Of a stretch of 53,649 nucleotides of DNA, positions 35,656-44,769 are shown piece by piece. A program made the translations under genes and the position numbers. Source of the DNA: Roseburia sp. (GTDB taxonomy: Bacteria; Bacillota; Clostridia; Lachnospirales; Lachnospiraceae); the NCBI GenBank assembly GCA_023664725.1, contig JAMPFA010000002.1:65288-118936 (forward strand). Direction: 5' to 3'. The notes beneath the pieces are model-generated. The model was not told the origin of the DNA, made no database searches, and saw only the letters and a list, made by a program, of their open reading frames with translations. Within the stretch, counting starts at the first letter, position 1, and the number at the start of each line of letters is the position of its first letter.

Positions 35656-36693
35656 ATGATAAAAGATAAGTACAGGATATTTTTGTGTGTTTGTTGTTTG
35701 TGTTTCACAAGTGGATGTGGGAGCAAGCCGGCAGAAAACCAGGTTATAGCATCCAGCAAGACAGAAGCGGCAGAGTCATCAGAAAAGGAGATATTATTAG
35801 CGGAACAGGAAACCTTGGAAGTGACTGCTGAAAGTGAAACGACTTCTTTGCCTGAGGAAACAAAGCAGCAGGAGGCGACAGAGGATTTCGTTGAAATCCT
35901 CGATGTGCCGGAAGAGGAAAATGGATTGCTGGAGCTTTATGCGGATGGAAAAGCCATATCCATTCCGCCGGATGTGATTATGGCATTCGTTTCATCGGAG
36001 GAACTGTTGAAGGGAAATCTGGCACTCTATGACCGTTTTCGGATTGACGGGTGGGTGTTTGAGTGGATGATGTCGGATTATAACCAAAGCAGCAATAACC
36101 GTCTGACAGATGGCGTGCTAGTGATTTCCAGGGAGGGAAATGCGCAGGAGGTACAGATTGTACATGGGCTTGATGTCAGTGATCGGCTCTCGGTGGAGGA
36201 TAAATTTGAGTATACAGATGTAAATTTCGATGGGGGGCCGGATCTGCTGCTTTGCACAGGGGGACACGGGAATCAGGGGTTGATCAGATACCAATGTCTT
36301 TTACAGACGGAGGAGGGATTTGCAGAGGAGGAGTCTTTTGAGGAGATAGCCAATCCTGCCGTCGACATAGAGAATAAAGTGATTCTCAGCCAGTGGCGAA
36401 ACAATGCTGTTTCACACAGTTGGGCAGAGTATGTGTATCAGGATGGCAATTTTGTGTTGTCCAGAGAGTTGAAAGAGGATGTGGCGGATGAAACGGATTT
36501 TGATTCTGACGAGTATATATGGGTCTGGACTGTAAATGGTGAGGAAATTGCCAGAAGTGATAAGCTTTCCGATGAGGAGATTGAAAATTTGATCTTCAAT
36601 GAAAACAGTGACTGGGGAATTTCCTGCGACAGGTGGAGGACCCTGTATAACCAGGGGCTTACAACGGATTATAGTATTTATGGCGGGCCGTAA
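35656..36693 (+). CDS. Putative lipoprotein with VCBS-like C-terminal region
   Basis: This 345-residue protein has a short basic start and hydrophobic core (YRIFLCVCCLCFTSGCG), with a Cys at about 21 that could be lipidated; the lipobox is imperfect because Thr stands at -3. A Ser/Glu-rich linker (about 25-75) is followed by a folded part. It contains FEYTDVNFDGGPDLLLCTGG near 185-205, a segment resembling FG-GAP/XAC2610-like repeats, and ends with a paired-Trp region. AAAAGGAG precedes the ATG. Function is unknown; it is probably fixed to the outer face of the membrane. Confidence 0.6.
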   Translation: MIKDKYRIFLCVCCLCFTSGCGSKPAENQVIASSKTEAAESSEKEILLAEQETLEVTAESETTSLPEETKQQEATEDFVEILDVPEEENGLLELYADGKAISIPPDVIMAFVSSEELLKGNLALYDRFRIDGWVFEWMMSDYNQSSNNRLTDGVLVISREGNAQEVQIVHGLDVSDRLSVEDKFEYTDVNFDGGPDLLLCTGGHGNQGLIRYQCLLQTEEGFAEEESFEEIANPAVDIENKVILSQWRNNAVSHSWAEYVYQDGNFVLSRELKEDVADETDFDSDEYIWVWTVNGEEIARSDKLSDEEIENLIFNENSDWGISCDRWRTLYNQGLTTDYSIYGGP

Positions 36694-36738
36694 ATTTCTG
36701 ACATAGAGAGAAAACACGATTCAGAAAAAAATAATAAA

Positions 36739-36840
36739 ATGCGATTTTACACGGAACGGGCGGCAGAAATCGCCGGGGAGAGACAGGGAATTGCGGTAGA
36801 TTTTTACAACTTCCTGTATCAGGAGGTAAATGCGTCCTAA
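36739..36840 (+). pseudogene. Unrecognised 33-residue open frame, probably a fragment
   Basis: An ATG starts MRFYTERAAEIAGERQG and ends VDFYNFLYQEVNAS. The composition looks like a real helical protein, but there is no ribosome binding site in the AT-rich bases before it. I suspect the end of a lost gene. From here to 37044 (about 200 bases) I find no intact gene. The minus strand there holds a start MTIFFAVLALLFLFSCG that could be the first membrane segment of a sensor kinase belonging to the dead regulator upstream of it. Confidence 0.25.
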
Positions 36841-37044
36841 GCAAATGGAAAGAGTGAACGCACCAGGCTCACTCAATCTAACTGACAAATATTCCTCTCA
36901 AAGGTATACCACAAAATAACGCCGTAAGCCCAACTGTGATCAGCACAAGGGAAAATGTCTCCTGTGGCGCATTAAGGGACGTGATCACAACCTGCCGCAG
37001 GAAAATAAAAACAGAAGTGCCAGGACCGCAAAAAATATCGTCAT

Positions 37045-37453
37045 TTACTTTCCCTTCATCTTGTAGCCGATTCCCCATAGGGTCTTTATATAGTCTGCAT
37101 CGTTTTTAGAAGCAGCTTTCAGCTTGCCGCAAAGCCGGTTGATATGAGTATTTAGTACGTTTTCATTTCCAAGATAAGGTTCTTTCCAGATCAGATTGTA
37201 GAGCCGCTCTTTTGAAAAAGACTGGCCGGGATGGGAGGCAAGCAGAGAGAGGAGCGAAAACTCAATGGGAGTCAGTTCCAGATTTCTGCCGGAAAGGCTT
37301 GCGTTCAGTTCGATAGGGAAAAGGCTGTTAAGGTAGGGCTGCCATTGGAGAAACCATCCACCAAAAAGCCCTCACTTTCCAAATATTCTGCAGCCATCTG
37401 GCGGATTTCATCGTCATCCTCCAGAATAAAAATTTCTCGCTCATACTGACATT
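37045..37453 (-). pseudogene. OmpR/PhoB-type response regulator relic
   Basis: The minus strand begins with a receiver start (REIFILEDDDEIRQMAAEYL, acidic pocket present, then ESEGFLVDGFSNG). It breaks off before the phospho-acceptor Asp, shifts frame, and resumes in the output domain: LELTPIEFSLLSLLASHPGQ, KERLYNLIWKEPYLG, INRLCGKLKAA and IKTLWGIGYKMKGK to the stop. The phospho-acceptor and the switch residues are missing. The first codons include a stop (TGA after MSV). It is dead. Its sensor kinase survives at most as a short N-terminal piece further along. Confidence 0.8.
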
Positions 37454-37465
37454 TCCTTTCTGTTA

Positions 37466-37684
37466 TCACAGCGCCTGGTCCTCCTCCGAGGGGACATATC
37501 TGGCAATTTCATCCAGTCCGCAGTCCAAAATGCGGCAGAGGTCATTTAATGTAGTGGTGTTCATGGGTTTATTCTTCCGAAGTTTGTCAATGATAGCGCT
37601 GGAAATGTGATGCTTGTTGATCAGTGTGTAAGTGGTTTCACTGGAACGGCTCAAGGTATCCCAAAATGGACTGTATTCTATCAT
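37466..37684 (-). CDS. Small XRE-type helix-turn-helix regulator
   Basis: This 72-residue protein of the YozG/HTH_26 kind reads MIEYSPFWDTLSRSSETTYTL, then a helix-turn-helix in INKHHISSAIIDKLRKNKPM and LNDLCRILDCGLDEIARYV. I use the ATG at 37684, which has a G-rich ribosome site (eight consecutive G); the longer frame to 37741 adds a Leu-rich start with no site. It lies directly upstream of the dead response regulator on the same strand and is the only intact part of that cluster. Confidence 0.75.
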   Translation of the reverse strand: MIEYSPFWDTLSRSSETTYTLINKHHISSAIIDKLRKNKPMNTTTLNDLCRILDCGLDEIARYVPSEEDQAL

Positions 37685-37795
37685 TGCGTTTCCCCCCCTT
37701 GCGACAGTAAAGATTATCACTGGCAGCAACAGTTCAGCCATTAAGCCACAGACTGTCCGCTGTTACTAATAAAAATGTATGATATAGTTTCGTTC

Positions 37796-37824
37796 TTGAC
37801 TATGGTTATTAAGATGACTATAAT
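37796..37824 (+). promoter_or_regulatory. Strong promoter of the 37890-40446 gene group
   Basis: TTGACT (37796-37801) and a perfect TATAAT (37819-37824) are separated by 17 bases. It is the best promoter in the window by eye and stands 65 bases before the next start. Confidence 0.75.
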
Positions 37825-37889
37825 AGAAAAGTATATGGAAAATAATATGATCCAGGCATTTCAAAAATATACAGTCGGGGGAAATACAA

Positions 37890-38327
37890 ATGAGGAAAAA
37901 ATTATGGGAGATGGCAGTGGGAATACTGTACATTCTCATATTGGTATATCAGGTCACAAAAGTAGATAATGTGAAAGTCACATGTGAATTTCCAAGCCAT
38001 GCAGTGGTGGGGAACCGGGTGAGGGCGGTGTTTGACATTTCCGGGTGCAGGGGGAAGTCCCTGGCCTTAAAGGTGGCTTACGATGGAGGCAGGCTAATCT
38101 ATTGCGGCAGGGCAGGGGGGAATCCCCCGGAGGGCAGTTTTATTTTTGTGCGGGAATCGGGGACAGAGGAGGAAAGGATATTGGAAATATCAGCTTTGGT
38201 GGGGGAAGAATTTTTAGACAGAGGAAGCATTATCCTGGAATTTTATGTGAAGCGGGAGTACGAAGAGATTCCGGTTAAGGTAAAACTTTGCAGGGGAGGG
38301 GAGAAAAAATTGCTGCTGCCGGATTGA
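37890..38327 (+). CDS. Membrane-anchored or secreted protein of unknown function
   Basis: This 145-residue protein starts with Lys/Arg and a hydrophobic segment (KLWEMAVGILYILILVYQV, about 4-22), then an outer part rich in beta strands: VKVTCEFPSHAVVGNRVRAVF and later IILEFYVKREYEEIPVKVKL. It resembles a single cohesin- or Ig-like fold, but I cannot assign a family. It has few acidic clusters and two Cys that could pair. It is the first gene after the strong promoter and lies close before the rhomboid-fold gene, so it may work with it at the membrane. Confidence 0.55.
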   Translation: MRKKLWEMAVGILYILILVYQVTKVDNVKVTCEFPSHAVVGNRVRAVFDISGCRGKSLALKVAYDGGRLIYCGRAGGNPPEGSFIFVRESGTEEERILEISALVGEEFLDRGSIILEFYVKREYEEIPVKVKLCRGGEKKLLLPD

Positions 38328-38416
38328 CAATAATTTTAGAAGAAATTATAATGGTGGAAATAGTTTTGCAGGAGAATATTTGCAGAACAGAAAACAGAAA
38401 AGGGCGGATAATAGTT

Positions 38417-39262
38417 ATGAACTTTTTATACAAACTGGAACGGAAATTTGGAAAGTTTGCCATACCCAATCTGATCGTGTACCTCCTGGCGGGTTATGTC
38501 ATCGGTTACACATTGAGCTATATTGCTCCCGGGGCATTGTACTATCTCACATTGGAGCCATATTATATCCTTCATGGACAGGTGTGGCGTCTCATTACCT
38601 GGGTGCTCATTCCACCCAGCAGAAACCTTTTGTTTGCGGTGATCATGATTATGTTCTATTTTCAGCTTGGAAGAAGCTTAGAACACGTATGGGGAACCTT
38701 TCGGTTTAATCTCTACATCTTTGGCGGAATTATTTTTACAATAATTGGTGCATTTATTCTTTATGGAGTCGGTGCGCTGATGGGATATCAGATGTATGGA
38801 ATGGGCTGGGTGATCAGTACAGATTACATCAATATGGGAATTTTTCTGGCATATGCCCTGTGTTTCCCTGAGATGCAGGTGCTTTTATATTTTGTAATCC
38901 CTGTGAAAATGAAGTGGATGGCTTGGCTGTATGTGGTGTTGATTGCCATAGACCTTTTTCAGACCAATTGGGCGGGCAGAGTGGTAATTATCGCTTCCCT
39001 GTTAAATTTCATTGTATTTTACTTATCCACCAGGAATTACCACCAGATTTCTCCCAAGGAGATTAAGCGAAAACGGAAGTTCAGAGCGCAGATGAGGACA
39101 CCGGTAGGTTACGGCGTCTCAAAACATAAATGTGCCATCTGCGGCAGGACAGAGAAAGACGATCCCAACCTGGAATTTCGTTTCTGTTCCAAATGTGCCG
39201 GGAATTATGAGTATTGTCAGGATCACTTATTTACCCACAATCATGTGAGAGGCGGAAATTAG
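38417..39262 (+). CDS. Rhomboid-fold membrane protein with C-terminal zinc ribbon
   Basis: This 281-residue protein has about six membrane segments in residues 15-205, arranged like a rhomboid or derlin: IPNLIVYLLAGYVIGYTLSY, then LHGQVWRLITWVLIPPS, with the W-R-L-I-T motif typical of rhomboid loop 1. The catalytic GxSG of rhomboid proteases is not there: the matching region reads GVGALMGYQMYGMGW. So it is probably a pseudoprotease. The cytoplasmic tail (about 210-281) is basic and then has CAICG and CSKC plus Cys/His residues, a zinc ribbon. The ATG at 38417 is chosen because the earlier frame overlaps the upstream gene and lacks a site. Confidence 0.7.
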   Translation: MNFLYKLERKFGKFAIPNLIVYLLAGYVIGYTLSYIAPGALYYLTLEPYYILHGQVWRLITWVLIPPSRNLLFAVIMIMFYFQLGRSLEHVWGTFRFNLYIFGGIIFTIIGAFILYGVGALMGYQMYGMGWVISTDYINMGIFLAYALCFPEMQVLLYFVIPVKMKWMAWLYVVLIAIDLFQTNWAGRVVIIASLLNFIVFYLSTRNYHQISPKEIKRKRKFRAQMRTPVGYGVSKHKCAICGRTEKDDPNLEFRFCSKCAGNYEYCQDHLFTHNHVRGGN

Positions 39263-39264
39263 AT

Positions 39265-40446
39265 ATGGGAGAGAGGATTTTGCTGTTTGAGTCCAGGGAT
39301 TTGTGTTATGAGTCTAACCATTATTTTATGGAGCAGTTGGAGCAGGAGTTCCAAAATGTTGGATATGAGACAGAAATCTGTGACCTGTCTGTTCATGCGG
39401 AGGAAAAGTTAGAGGAAATATTAAATCGGCGGCAGGAATTTTCTGCCGCCTTAGATTTTAATTCCAGGCTTACCAGGGCGGAGCTTGAGGATGGCACACC
39501 CTACATAGATGCCCTTGGCATTCCCTTTTTTAATTATCTGGTGGATCATCCACTGTATCACCACGGCGGGCTTAAGAGGGAGTTTCAAAAATATTCCGTG
39601 ATCTGTATCGATGAGTGCCACAGGGAGTATATAAAAAAATATTATCCCCATATAAAGCAAGTTTTTCTGGTCCCCCTTGGGGCCATGCGGGCGGGGCGGG
39701 AGAGGACCTGGGAGGAAAAGAGATTTGAGGTTTTATTTCTTGGAACCTATGTGCCGGTGGAGGATATTTACGGGGAGATTATGGAATATCCCCCTGACAG
39801 GAAAAAGGAAGCGATCACTTTGATCCAGTGGATGGAGGCAGAGCCGGAATTAAACCAGGAGGATGCCCTTGCGAGATATCTTTTAAAGACGGGGGAGGAG
39901 CTGACAAAAAAAGAGTTTGCCAAGAGGCTTCACAGCGACTATATCGTGGACAGGTATCTACGCTTTTCAAAGAGAAAAAATATATTGCTGGCGGCGGTAA
40001 AATCAGGAATTCCGCTCACGGTTATGGGACATGGTCTGGAGGAAATTCCGGGATTATATCAGCGAAATGTGAATTTTTATCCCGGGGTAGGGTTTGCGGT
40101 GTCAGCGCAGATGATAGCCGACGCAAAAATCCTGTTAAATATTACGCCGGGATTTTACGGAGGCGTTCATGACCGGGTATATTCCGCCAGGATCAATCGA
40201 ACGCTGTGTCTCACGGAAAAAAACAGATATACAATAAATCATTTTGAAGATGGACAGGAACTGGTGCTCTATGATGAGAAAAAGCCGGAGGAGATTTTCG
40301 AACAGATCGGACAGTTCTTGGAGGACCAAGATGCATTGGAGAAAATAACGGAGAAGGCCTATAAAAAAGCGGTTTTAAAGGAAACATGGCAGTGCCGGGG
40401 AGAGGAAATAGCAGCGTGTTTTCAGAAGTGTTGTGGGATTTTTTGA
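39265..40446 (+). CDS. Glycosyltransferase, CgeB / DUF3880 type
   Basis: This 393-residue protein has the N-terminal part of CgeB-like proteins (ILLFESRDLCYESNHYFMEQL, then DFNSRLTRAE and a VDHPLYHHGG loop). The C-terminal Glyco_trans_1_2 domain has ILLNITPGFYGGVHDRVYSA and INHFEDGQELVLY. It is predicted to use a nucleotide-sugar in the cytoplasm; the acceptor is unknown. In Bacillus, CgeB is linked to spore-surface sugar. It follows the rhomboid-fold gene by 2 bases and ends the operon; glnS has its own promoter. Confidence 0.75.
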   Translation: MGERILLFESRDLCYESNHYFMEQLEQEFQNVGYETEICDLSVHAEEKLEEILNRRQEFSAALDFNSRLTRAELEDGTPYIDALGIPFFNYLVDHPLYHHGGLKREFQKYSVICIDECHREYIKKYYPHIKQVFLVPLGAMRAGRERTWEEKRFEVLFLGTYVPVEDIYGEIMEYPPDRKKEAITLIQWMEAEPELNQEDALARYLLKTGEELTKKEFAKRLHSDYIVDRYLRFSKRKNILLAAVKSGIPLTVMGHGLEEIPGLYQRNVNFYPGVGFAVSAQMIADAKILLNITPGFYGGVHDRVYSARINRTLCLTEKNRYTINHFEDGQELVLYDEKKPEEIFEQIGQFLEDQDALEKITEKAYKKAVLKETWQCRGEEIAACFQKCCGIF

Positions 40447-40464
40447 TACTTTTTGCATTCAGGC

Positions 40465-40494
40465 TTGATTTTTATATAGGTTACTATGTATAAT
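40465..40494 (+). promoter_or_regulatory. Promoter of glnS
   Basis: TTGATT (40465-40470) and TATAAT (40489-40494) are 18 bases apart, 70 bases before the glnS ATG. The leader is too short for a T-box and I see no T-box sequence in it. Confidence 0.6.
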
Positions 40495-40563
40495 AGAGGA
40501 TAACAGTGTGACTTTAGTATCATTTGTAACAGGAGTCCCACGAAAAACAGGAAGGAAAGAAAT

Positions 40564-42234
40564 ATGGAAAACGAAACAGAATCCCGTAACTTTATTGAAC
40601 AGATCATTGACAAGGATATATCGGAAGGACACTGCAAAGAGGTGCACACAAGATTCCCTCCGGAGCCAAACGGTTATCTCCATATCGGTCATGCCAAATC
40701 TATTCTGTTAAATTACGGGCTGGCGGAGGAATATGGCGGGAAATTTAATCTGCGGTTTGATGACACCAATCCCACCAAGGAAAAAACAGAATTTGTAGAC
40801 TCCATCAAAGCGGATGTGGAATGGCTGGGTGCGAACTGGGAGGAGAGGCTGTTTTTTGCCTCCGACTATTTTGACCAGATGTACGAGGCCGCTTTAAAGC
40901 TGATCCAGAAGGGAAAGGCCTATGTGTCGGATTTATCTGCAGAGGAGATCCGTGAGTACAGAGGGACTCTGACGGAGCCTGGAAAGGAAGACCCAAGCGC
41001 AGGAAGAAGTGTGGAGGAAAACCTGCAGCTGTTCCAGGAGATGAGGGATGGAAAATATAAGGATGGGGAGAAGGTGCTTCGGGCAAGAATTGATATGGCA
41101 TCCCCCAATATGAATATGCGGGATCCGGTGATCTACCGAGTGGCACATATGGAGCATCACAACACAAAAGACAAGTGGTGCATTTACCCTATGTATGATT
41201 TTGCCCACCCCATCGAGGATGCCATTGAGGGTATCACTCATTCTATATGTACATTGGAGTTTGAGGATCACAGGCCTCTTTACGACTGGGTAGTGCAGGA
41301 GTTAGAGTACGAGTATCCCCCAAAACAGATTGAGTTTGCAAAGCTCTATCTGACCAACGTAGTCACCGGAAAGCGCTATATCAAGCGTCTGGTGGAAGAG
41401 GGGATTGTGGACGGATGGGATGACCCAAGGCTTGTATCCATTGCTGCACTTCGCAGAAGAGGCTTTACTCCGGAATCCATTCAGCGTTTTGTGGAACTTT
41501 GCGGAATCTCTAAGAGCAACAGCTCTGTGGATTACGCTATGATGGAATACTGTATCAGGGAAGATCTAAAGCTGAAGCGGGCAAGGGTGATGGCGGTGCT
41601 TGACCCGGTGAAAGTCGTGATAGACAACTATCCCGAGGGACAGACAGAGGAGCTTACCATTGTAAACAACATGGAGAATGAAGAGCTTGGAAGCCACACT
41701 GTCACGTTTGAACGGGAAATCTATATTGACAGGGAGGATTTTATGGAAGTGCCTCCGAAAAAATATTTCCGAATGTTTCCGGGAAATGAAGTAAGGCTGA
41801 TGCAGGCCTACTTTGTGACCTGCAACAGTTTTGTGAAAGATGAGAACGGGAAGGTGACAGAGATTCACTGTACCTATGACCCTGCCAGCAAGGGGGGCAA
41901 CAGCCCGGACGGAAGAAAGGTAAAGGGAACCATTCACTGGGTGCCCGTTTCCACGGCAAAAAAAGTGGAAGTCCGCCTTTACGAGAATATTGTGGATGAG
42001 GAGCTTGGCGTGTACAATGAGGACGGAAGTCTGAATATAAATCCCAGCTCCCTTACCGTATTAAAAGATTGTTATGTGGAACCTTACGGGGCAGATGCAA
42101 AACCCTATGACAGTTTTCAGTTTGTGAGACAGGGATATTTTTGTGTGGATGCCAAAGACAGCACCCCCGAAAATCCGGTATTTAACCGTATCGTATCTTT
42201 AAAGAGTTCCTATAAACTGCCGGATACAAAATAG
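40564..42234 (+). CDS. glnS: Glutaminyl-tRNA synthetase
   Basis: This 556-residue class I synthetase charges tRNA-Gln directly. The signature [15 protein letters not shown] is at about residues 32-46, followed by [18 protein letters not shown] and the C-terminal beta-barrel anticodon domains ([20 protein letters not shown]) match the family. The second class I signature, VMSKR in E. coli, appears here as VVTGKR (near 265), a weakened form. Many Firmicutes lack GlnRS and make Gln-tRNA through GatCAB; many Lachnospiraceae have it. GGAAGG precedes the ATG, and the gene has its own promoter. Confidence 0.94.
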   Translation: MENETESRNFIEQIIDKDISEGHCKEVHTRFPPEPNGYLHIGHAKSILLNYGLAEEYGGKFNLRFDDTNPTKEKTEFVDSIKADVEWLGANWEERLFFASDYFDQMYEAALKLIQKGKAYVSDLSAEEIREYRGTLTEPGKEDPSAGRSVEENLQLFQEMRDGKYKDGEKVLRARIDMASPNMNMRDPVIYRVAHMEHHNTKDKWCIYPMYDFAHPIEDAIEGITHSICTLEFEDHRPLYDWVVQELEYEYPPKQIEFAKLYLTNVVTGKRYIKRLVEEGIVDGWDDPRLVSIAALRRRGFTPESIQRFVELCGISKSNSSVDYAMMEYCIREDLKLKRARVMAVLDPVKVVIDNYPEGQTEELTIVNNMENEELGSHTVTFEREIYIDREDFMEVPPKKYFRMFPGNEVRLMQAYFVTCNSFVKDENGKVTEIHCTYDPASKGGNSPDGRKVKGTIHWVPVSTAKKVEVRLYENIVDEELGVYNEDGSLNINPSSLTVLKDCYVEPYGADAKPYDSFQFVRQGYFCVDAKDSTPENPVFNRIVSLKSSYKLPDTK

Positions 42235-42249
42235 GATGGAGGAAAAGAG

Positions 42250-43125
42250 ATGAATTTATTTTCAGGAATTGAAAAATTTGGATACAATGTGGAAAAGGTG
42301 GACAAAGAACTGTTTAAAAAGACAGCCAAAAAGCCGATAAAGTCTCTGCTGCCAAAGTCAGATGCGCCTCAGTCAGAGAAGGACTATCTCTACAATAAAC
42401 GCATTACCTGTGCTGTTTGTCAGGATCCTTTTGAGGTAAAGATCGTAAAAAGTGCAAGGCTTCGGCGTATGCAGCCGGATTTTGATCTTCGTCCCAGATT
42501 CCATGATATTGACCCTGTAAAATATGATGTATATTCCTGCCCTCACTGTGGTTATACGGCAATGAGCCGTTATTTTGATCATCTTACCAAGGGCCAGATC
42601 AATCTGATCAAAACAGAGATTTGTGACAATTTTGTTTTTCCTAATGAGGATGAGCCGGAGACATATGATATTGAGACTGCGATCATGCGTTACAAAATGT
42701 CTCTGTTTACCTCCATCACCAAACATGCAAGGGACAGTGAGAAGGCTTATACCTGTTTAAAGATTGCCTGGCTGTATCGGGACCTGATCAAAGAACTGCC
42801 GGAGTCAACTGCGGAAGAGATGGAGACAAAAAAAGCGGTGGAGGAGATGCAGAAGGAATTCTACAAAGAGGCATTTGAGGGATTCCAGCAGGCAATTTCA
42901 TCCGAGGATTTCCCTATATGCGGTATGGACAGCTATACCATGGATTACCTTATGGCATGCCTTGCTTTCCATTTCAAACAGTATTCCTATGCGTCAAAGG
43001 CCATCAGCAATATTCTTTCCTCCCAGACAGCGCAGCGGCGGATCAAGGATAAGGCTCTGGATTTAAAGACATACATAGTAGATGCCATCAAAAAAGAGAC
43101 AGCGAAAAAACAGGAGAATGCATGA
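42250..43125 (+). CDS. DUF2225 family protein
   Basis: This 291-residue cytoplasmic protein has an N-terminal zinc-ribbon-like part with CAVC (about 56-59) and CPHC (about 97-100), and a C-terminal helical part that resembles TPR repeats (AFEGFQQAIS, MDYLMACLAFHF, ASKAISNIL). It matches DUF2225, common in Firmicutes and of unknown role. GGAGGAAAAG precedes the ATG, 15 bases after glnS. It overlaps the following MocR-type gene by four bases. Confidence 0.85.
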   Translation: MNLFSGIEKFGYNVEKVDKELFKKTAKKPIKSLLPKSDAPQSEKDYLYNKRITCAVCQDPFEVKIVKSARLRRMQPDFDLRPRFHDIDPVKYDVYSCPHCGYTAMSRYFDHLTKGQINLIKTEICDNFVFPNEDEPETYDIETAIMRYKMSLFTSITKHARDSEKAYTCLKIAWLYRDLIKELPESTAEEMETKKAVEEMQKEFYKEAFEGFQQAISSEDFPICGMDSYTMDYLMACLAFHFKQYSYASKAISNILSSQTAQRRIKDKALDLKTYIVDAIKKETAKKQENA

Positions 43126-44534
43126 CAGAGTTGATGATCCCTCTGGACAATGATTCTGAAAGACCGCTGTATCAGCAGATTTATGAATATATCAGAGAAG
43201 AGATAGCAGACGGTAAGATTTCCTGTGGGGAAAAATTACCGTCTACTCGTTTATTGGCCAAACATTTACTCCTGTCAAGAAGCACGGTGGAGCTTGCATA
43301 TGAGCAGCTTTTGGCAGAGGGGTATGTAGAAGCCCAGCCCTGCCGGGGGTATTTTGCCAGCGATATATCAAAATTGTATCTGGAGAGCAGGCAGGGACAA
43401 AAAATGCGGCGGGATCTTACCAGAGAAGAAAAGAAAGAGACATATCAGGTAGTGTTTTCTCCCGACAGAAACGAGATGGGATATTTTCCTTACGGTGCCT
43501 GGAGAAAAATTTCCAGGGAGCTTTTGTCAGGGGATGATCCGGAGCTTTTCCTATCCGGGGAGGCGGCGGGAGAGCGGGAACTAAGAGAGGCGATCTGCAA
43601 ATACCTGTACCATGCCAGAGGAGTGAATGCTTCCACAGAACAGATTGTGGTGGGAGCAGGAAATGAGTATCTTTTAATCCTGTTGTCCCAGGTTCTGGGG
43701 GAGAAAAAACGGGTGGCAATGGAAAATCCCACCTACCTAAAAGCGTACCACACCTTTTCCAATATGCGGTATGAAATTTGTGCCATTGGAATGGATCAGG
43801 GGGGGATTCTCATGGAGGAGGTGGAAAAAGCCAGCCCGGACATTGTGTACACTATGCCCTCCCACCAATTTCCCATGGGAACCCTTATGCCTATGAAGCG
43901 GCGGTTAGAACTTTTAAACTGGGCGGCGGGAGGAGAGGAGCGGTATATTATCGAGGATGACCACGACAGTGAGTTTCGCTATAAGGGAAAGCCCATCCCC
44001 TCCCTCCAGGGAAACGACAGGGACGGCAGCGTAATCTATATCGGGACATTTTCCAAGAGCATCAGCCCCTCGGTCCGTGTGAGTTACATGGTGCTGCCGG
44101 AAAAGCTTTTGGAGAGGTATAATGAAAACTGCGGATTTTATGCCTCCACCGTGCCAAAAGAACAGCAGTTAAAACTGGCGGCATTCTTTGACCAGGGGCA
44201 TTTTGAGCGTTATCTAAACCGTATGAGAGGGGTTTATAAGGGAAAACATGACTATTTTCTGGGGCTTTTGAAAAGAGAAACCTGGGTGCATAAAATATAC
44301 GGGGACAATGCAGGGATGCATCTTCTGGTGGAGGTGGATTCAGATCTTTCCCAGGAGGATATTGTGAGGATGGCAAAAGAGCGGGGAGTTTTGGTGTATA
44401 CCTTAGAGGAGTACCAGATTCCGGGAAGTGCCTTAAAGGAGAAAAAATATCCCACTTTGCTTTTGGGGTACGGTGGGTTAAGTGAGAGGGAGATGCAGTG
44501 TGGAATAGAGATATTGCGGGGGATTGTGAGGTGA
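43122..44534 (+). CDS. MocR/PdxR-type regulator (GntR helix-turn-helix with aminotransferase domain)
   Basis: This 470-residue protein joins a GntR-type winged helix (about 10-75: YQQIYEYIREEIADGK, then PSTRLLAKHL and RSTVELAYEQL) to a fold type I aminotransferase domain. The PLP-binding lysine is Lys312 in TFSKSISPS, preceded by EDDHDSEFRY. MocR regulators bind PLP and often control vitamin B6 or amino-acid genes. No pdx gene is close by, so the target is not apparent. It is coupled to DUF2225 by an ATGA overlap. Confidence 0.9.
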   Translation: MTELMIPLDNDSERPLYQQIYEYIREEIADGKISCGEKLPSTRLLAKHLLLSRSTVELAYEQLLAEGYVEAQPCRGYFASDISKLYLESRQGQKMRRDLTREEKKETYQVVFSPDRNEMGYFPYGAWRKISRELLSGDDPELFLSGEAAGERELREAICKYLYHARGVNASTEQIVVGAGNEYLLILLSQVLGEKKRVAMENPTYLKAYHTFSNMRYEICAIGMDQGGILMEEVEKASPDIVYTMPSHQFPMGTLMPMKRRLELLNWAAGGEERYIIEDDHDSEFRYKGKPIPSLQGNDRDGSVIYIGTFSKSISPSVRVSYMVLPEKLLERYNENCGFYASTVPKEQQLKLAAFFDQGHFERYLNRMRGVYKGKHDYFLGLLKRETWVHKIYGDNAGMHLLVEVDSDLSQEDIVRMAKERGVLVYTLEEYQIPGSALKEKKYPTLLLGYGGLSEREMQCGIEILRGIVR

Positions 44535-44538
44535 TATA

Positions 44539-44766
44539 ATGTTATTCAAAAAAGGGAAAAAGACGAAAAGGGCGGAGAAGAAATCTTTTGACAGGGAGAG
44601 GCAAAAACCTGTATTAAAGTGCAGTATCTGCAACGGGGAGCAGGTGGCAGGTTTTAAAGATATCGACAGCGGGAAATTTCATGAGGTGGCGTTTATCCGA
44701 AACGACAGGGAATTGAAAATCTTTATGGAAGATTACGGCATTGACAGTATCACAAAGGAGTATTGA
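44539..44766 (+). CDS. Small conserved protein with one CxxC
   Basis: This 75-residue protein has a very basic start (FKKGKKTKRAEKKSFDRERQ), then LKCSICNGEQVAGFKDIDSG and IRNDRELKIFMEDYGIDSITKEY. One CSIC pair is present, not enough for a zinc site unless it dimerises. I have the impression that this is a conserved hypothetical of Lachnospiraceae but cannot name a family. It starts 4 bases after the MocR stop and ends 3 bases before the response regulator, so it belongs to that operon. Confidence 0.65.
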   Translation: MLFKKGKKTKRAEKKSFDRERQKPVLKCSICNGEQVAGFKDIDSGKFHEVAFIRNDRELKIFMEDYGIDSITKEY

Positions 44767-44769
44767 TTT

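Noticed and set aside
40447-40563. T-box or riboswitch before glnS
   Set aside because: The leader from the promoter is only about 65 bases, with no specifier stem or T-box sequence.
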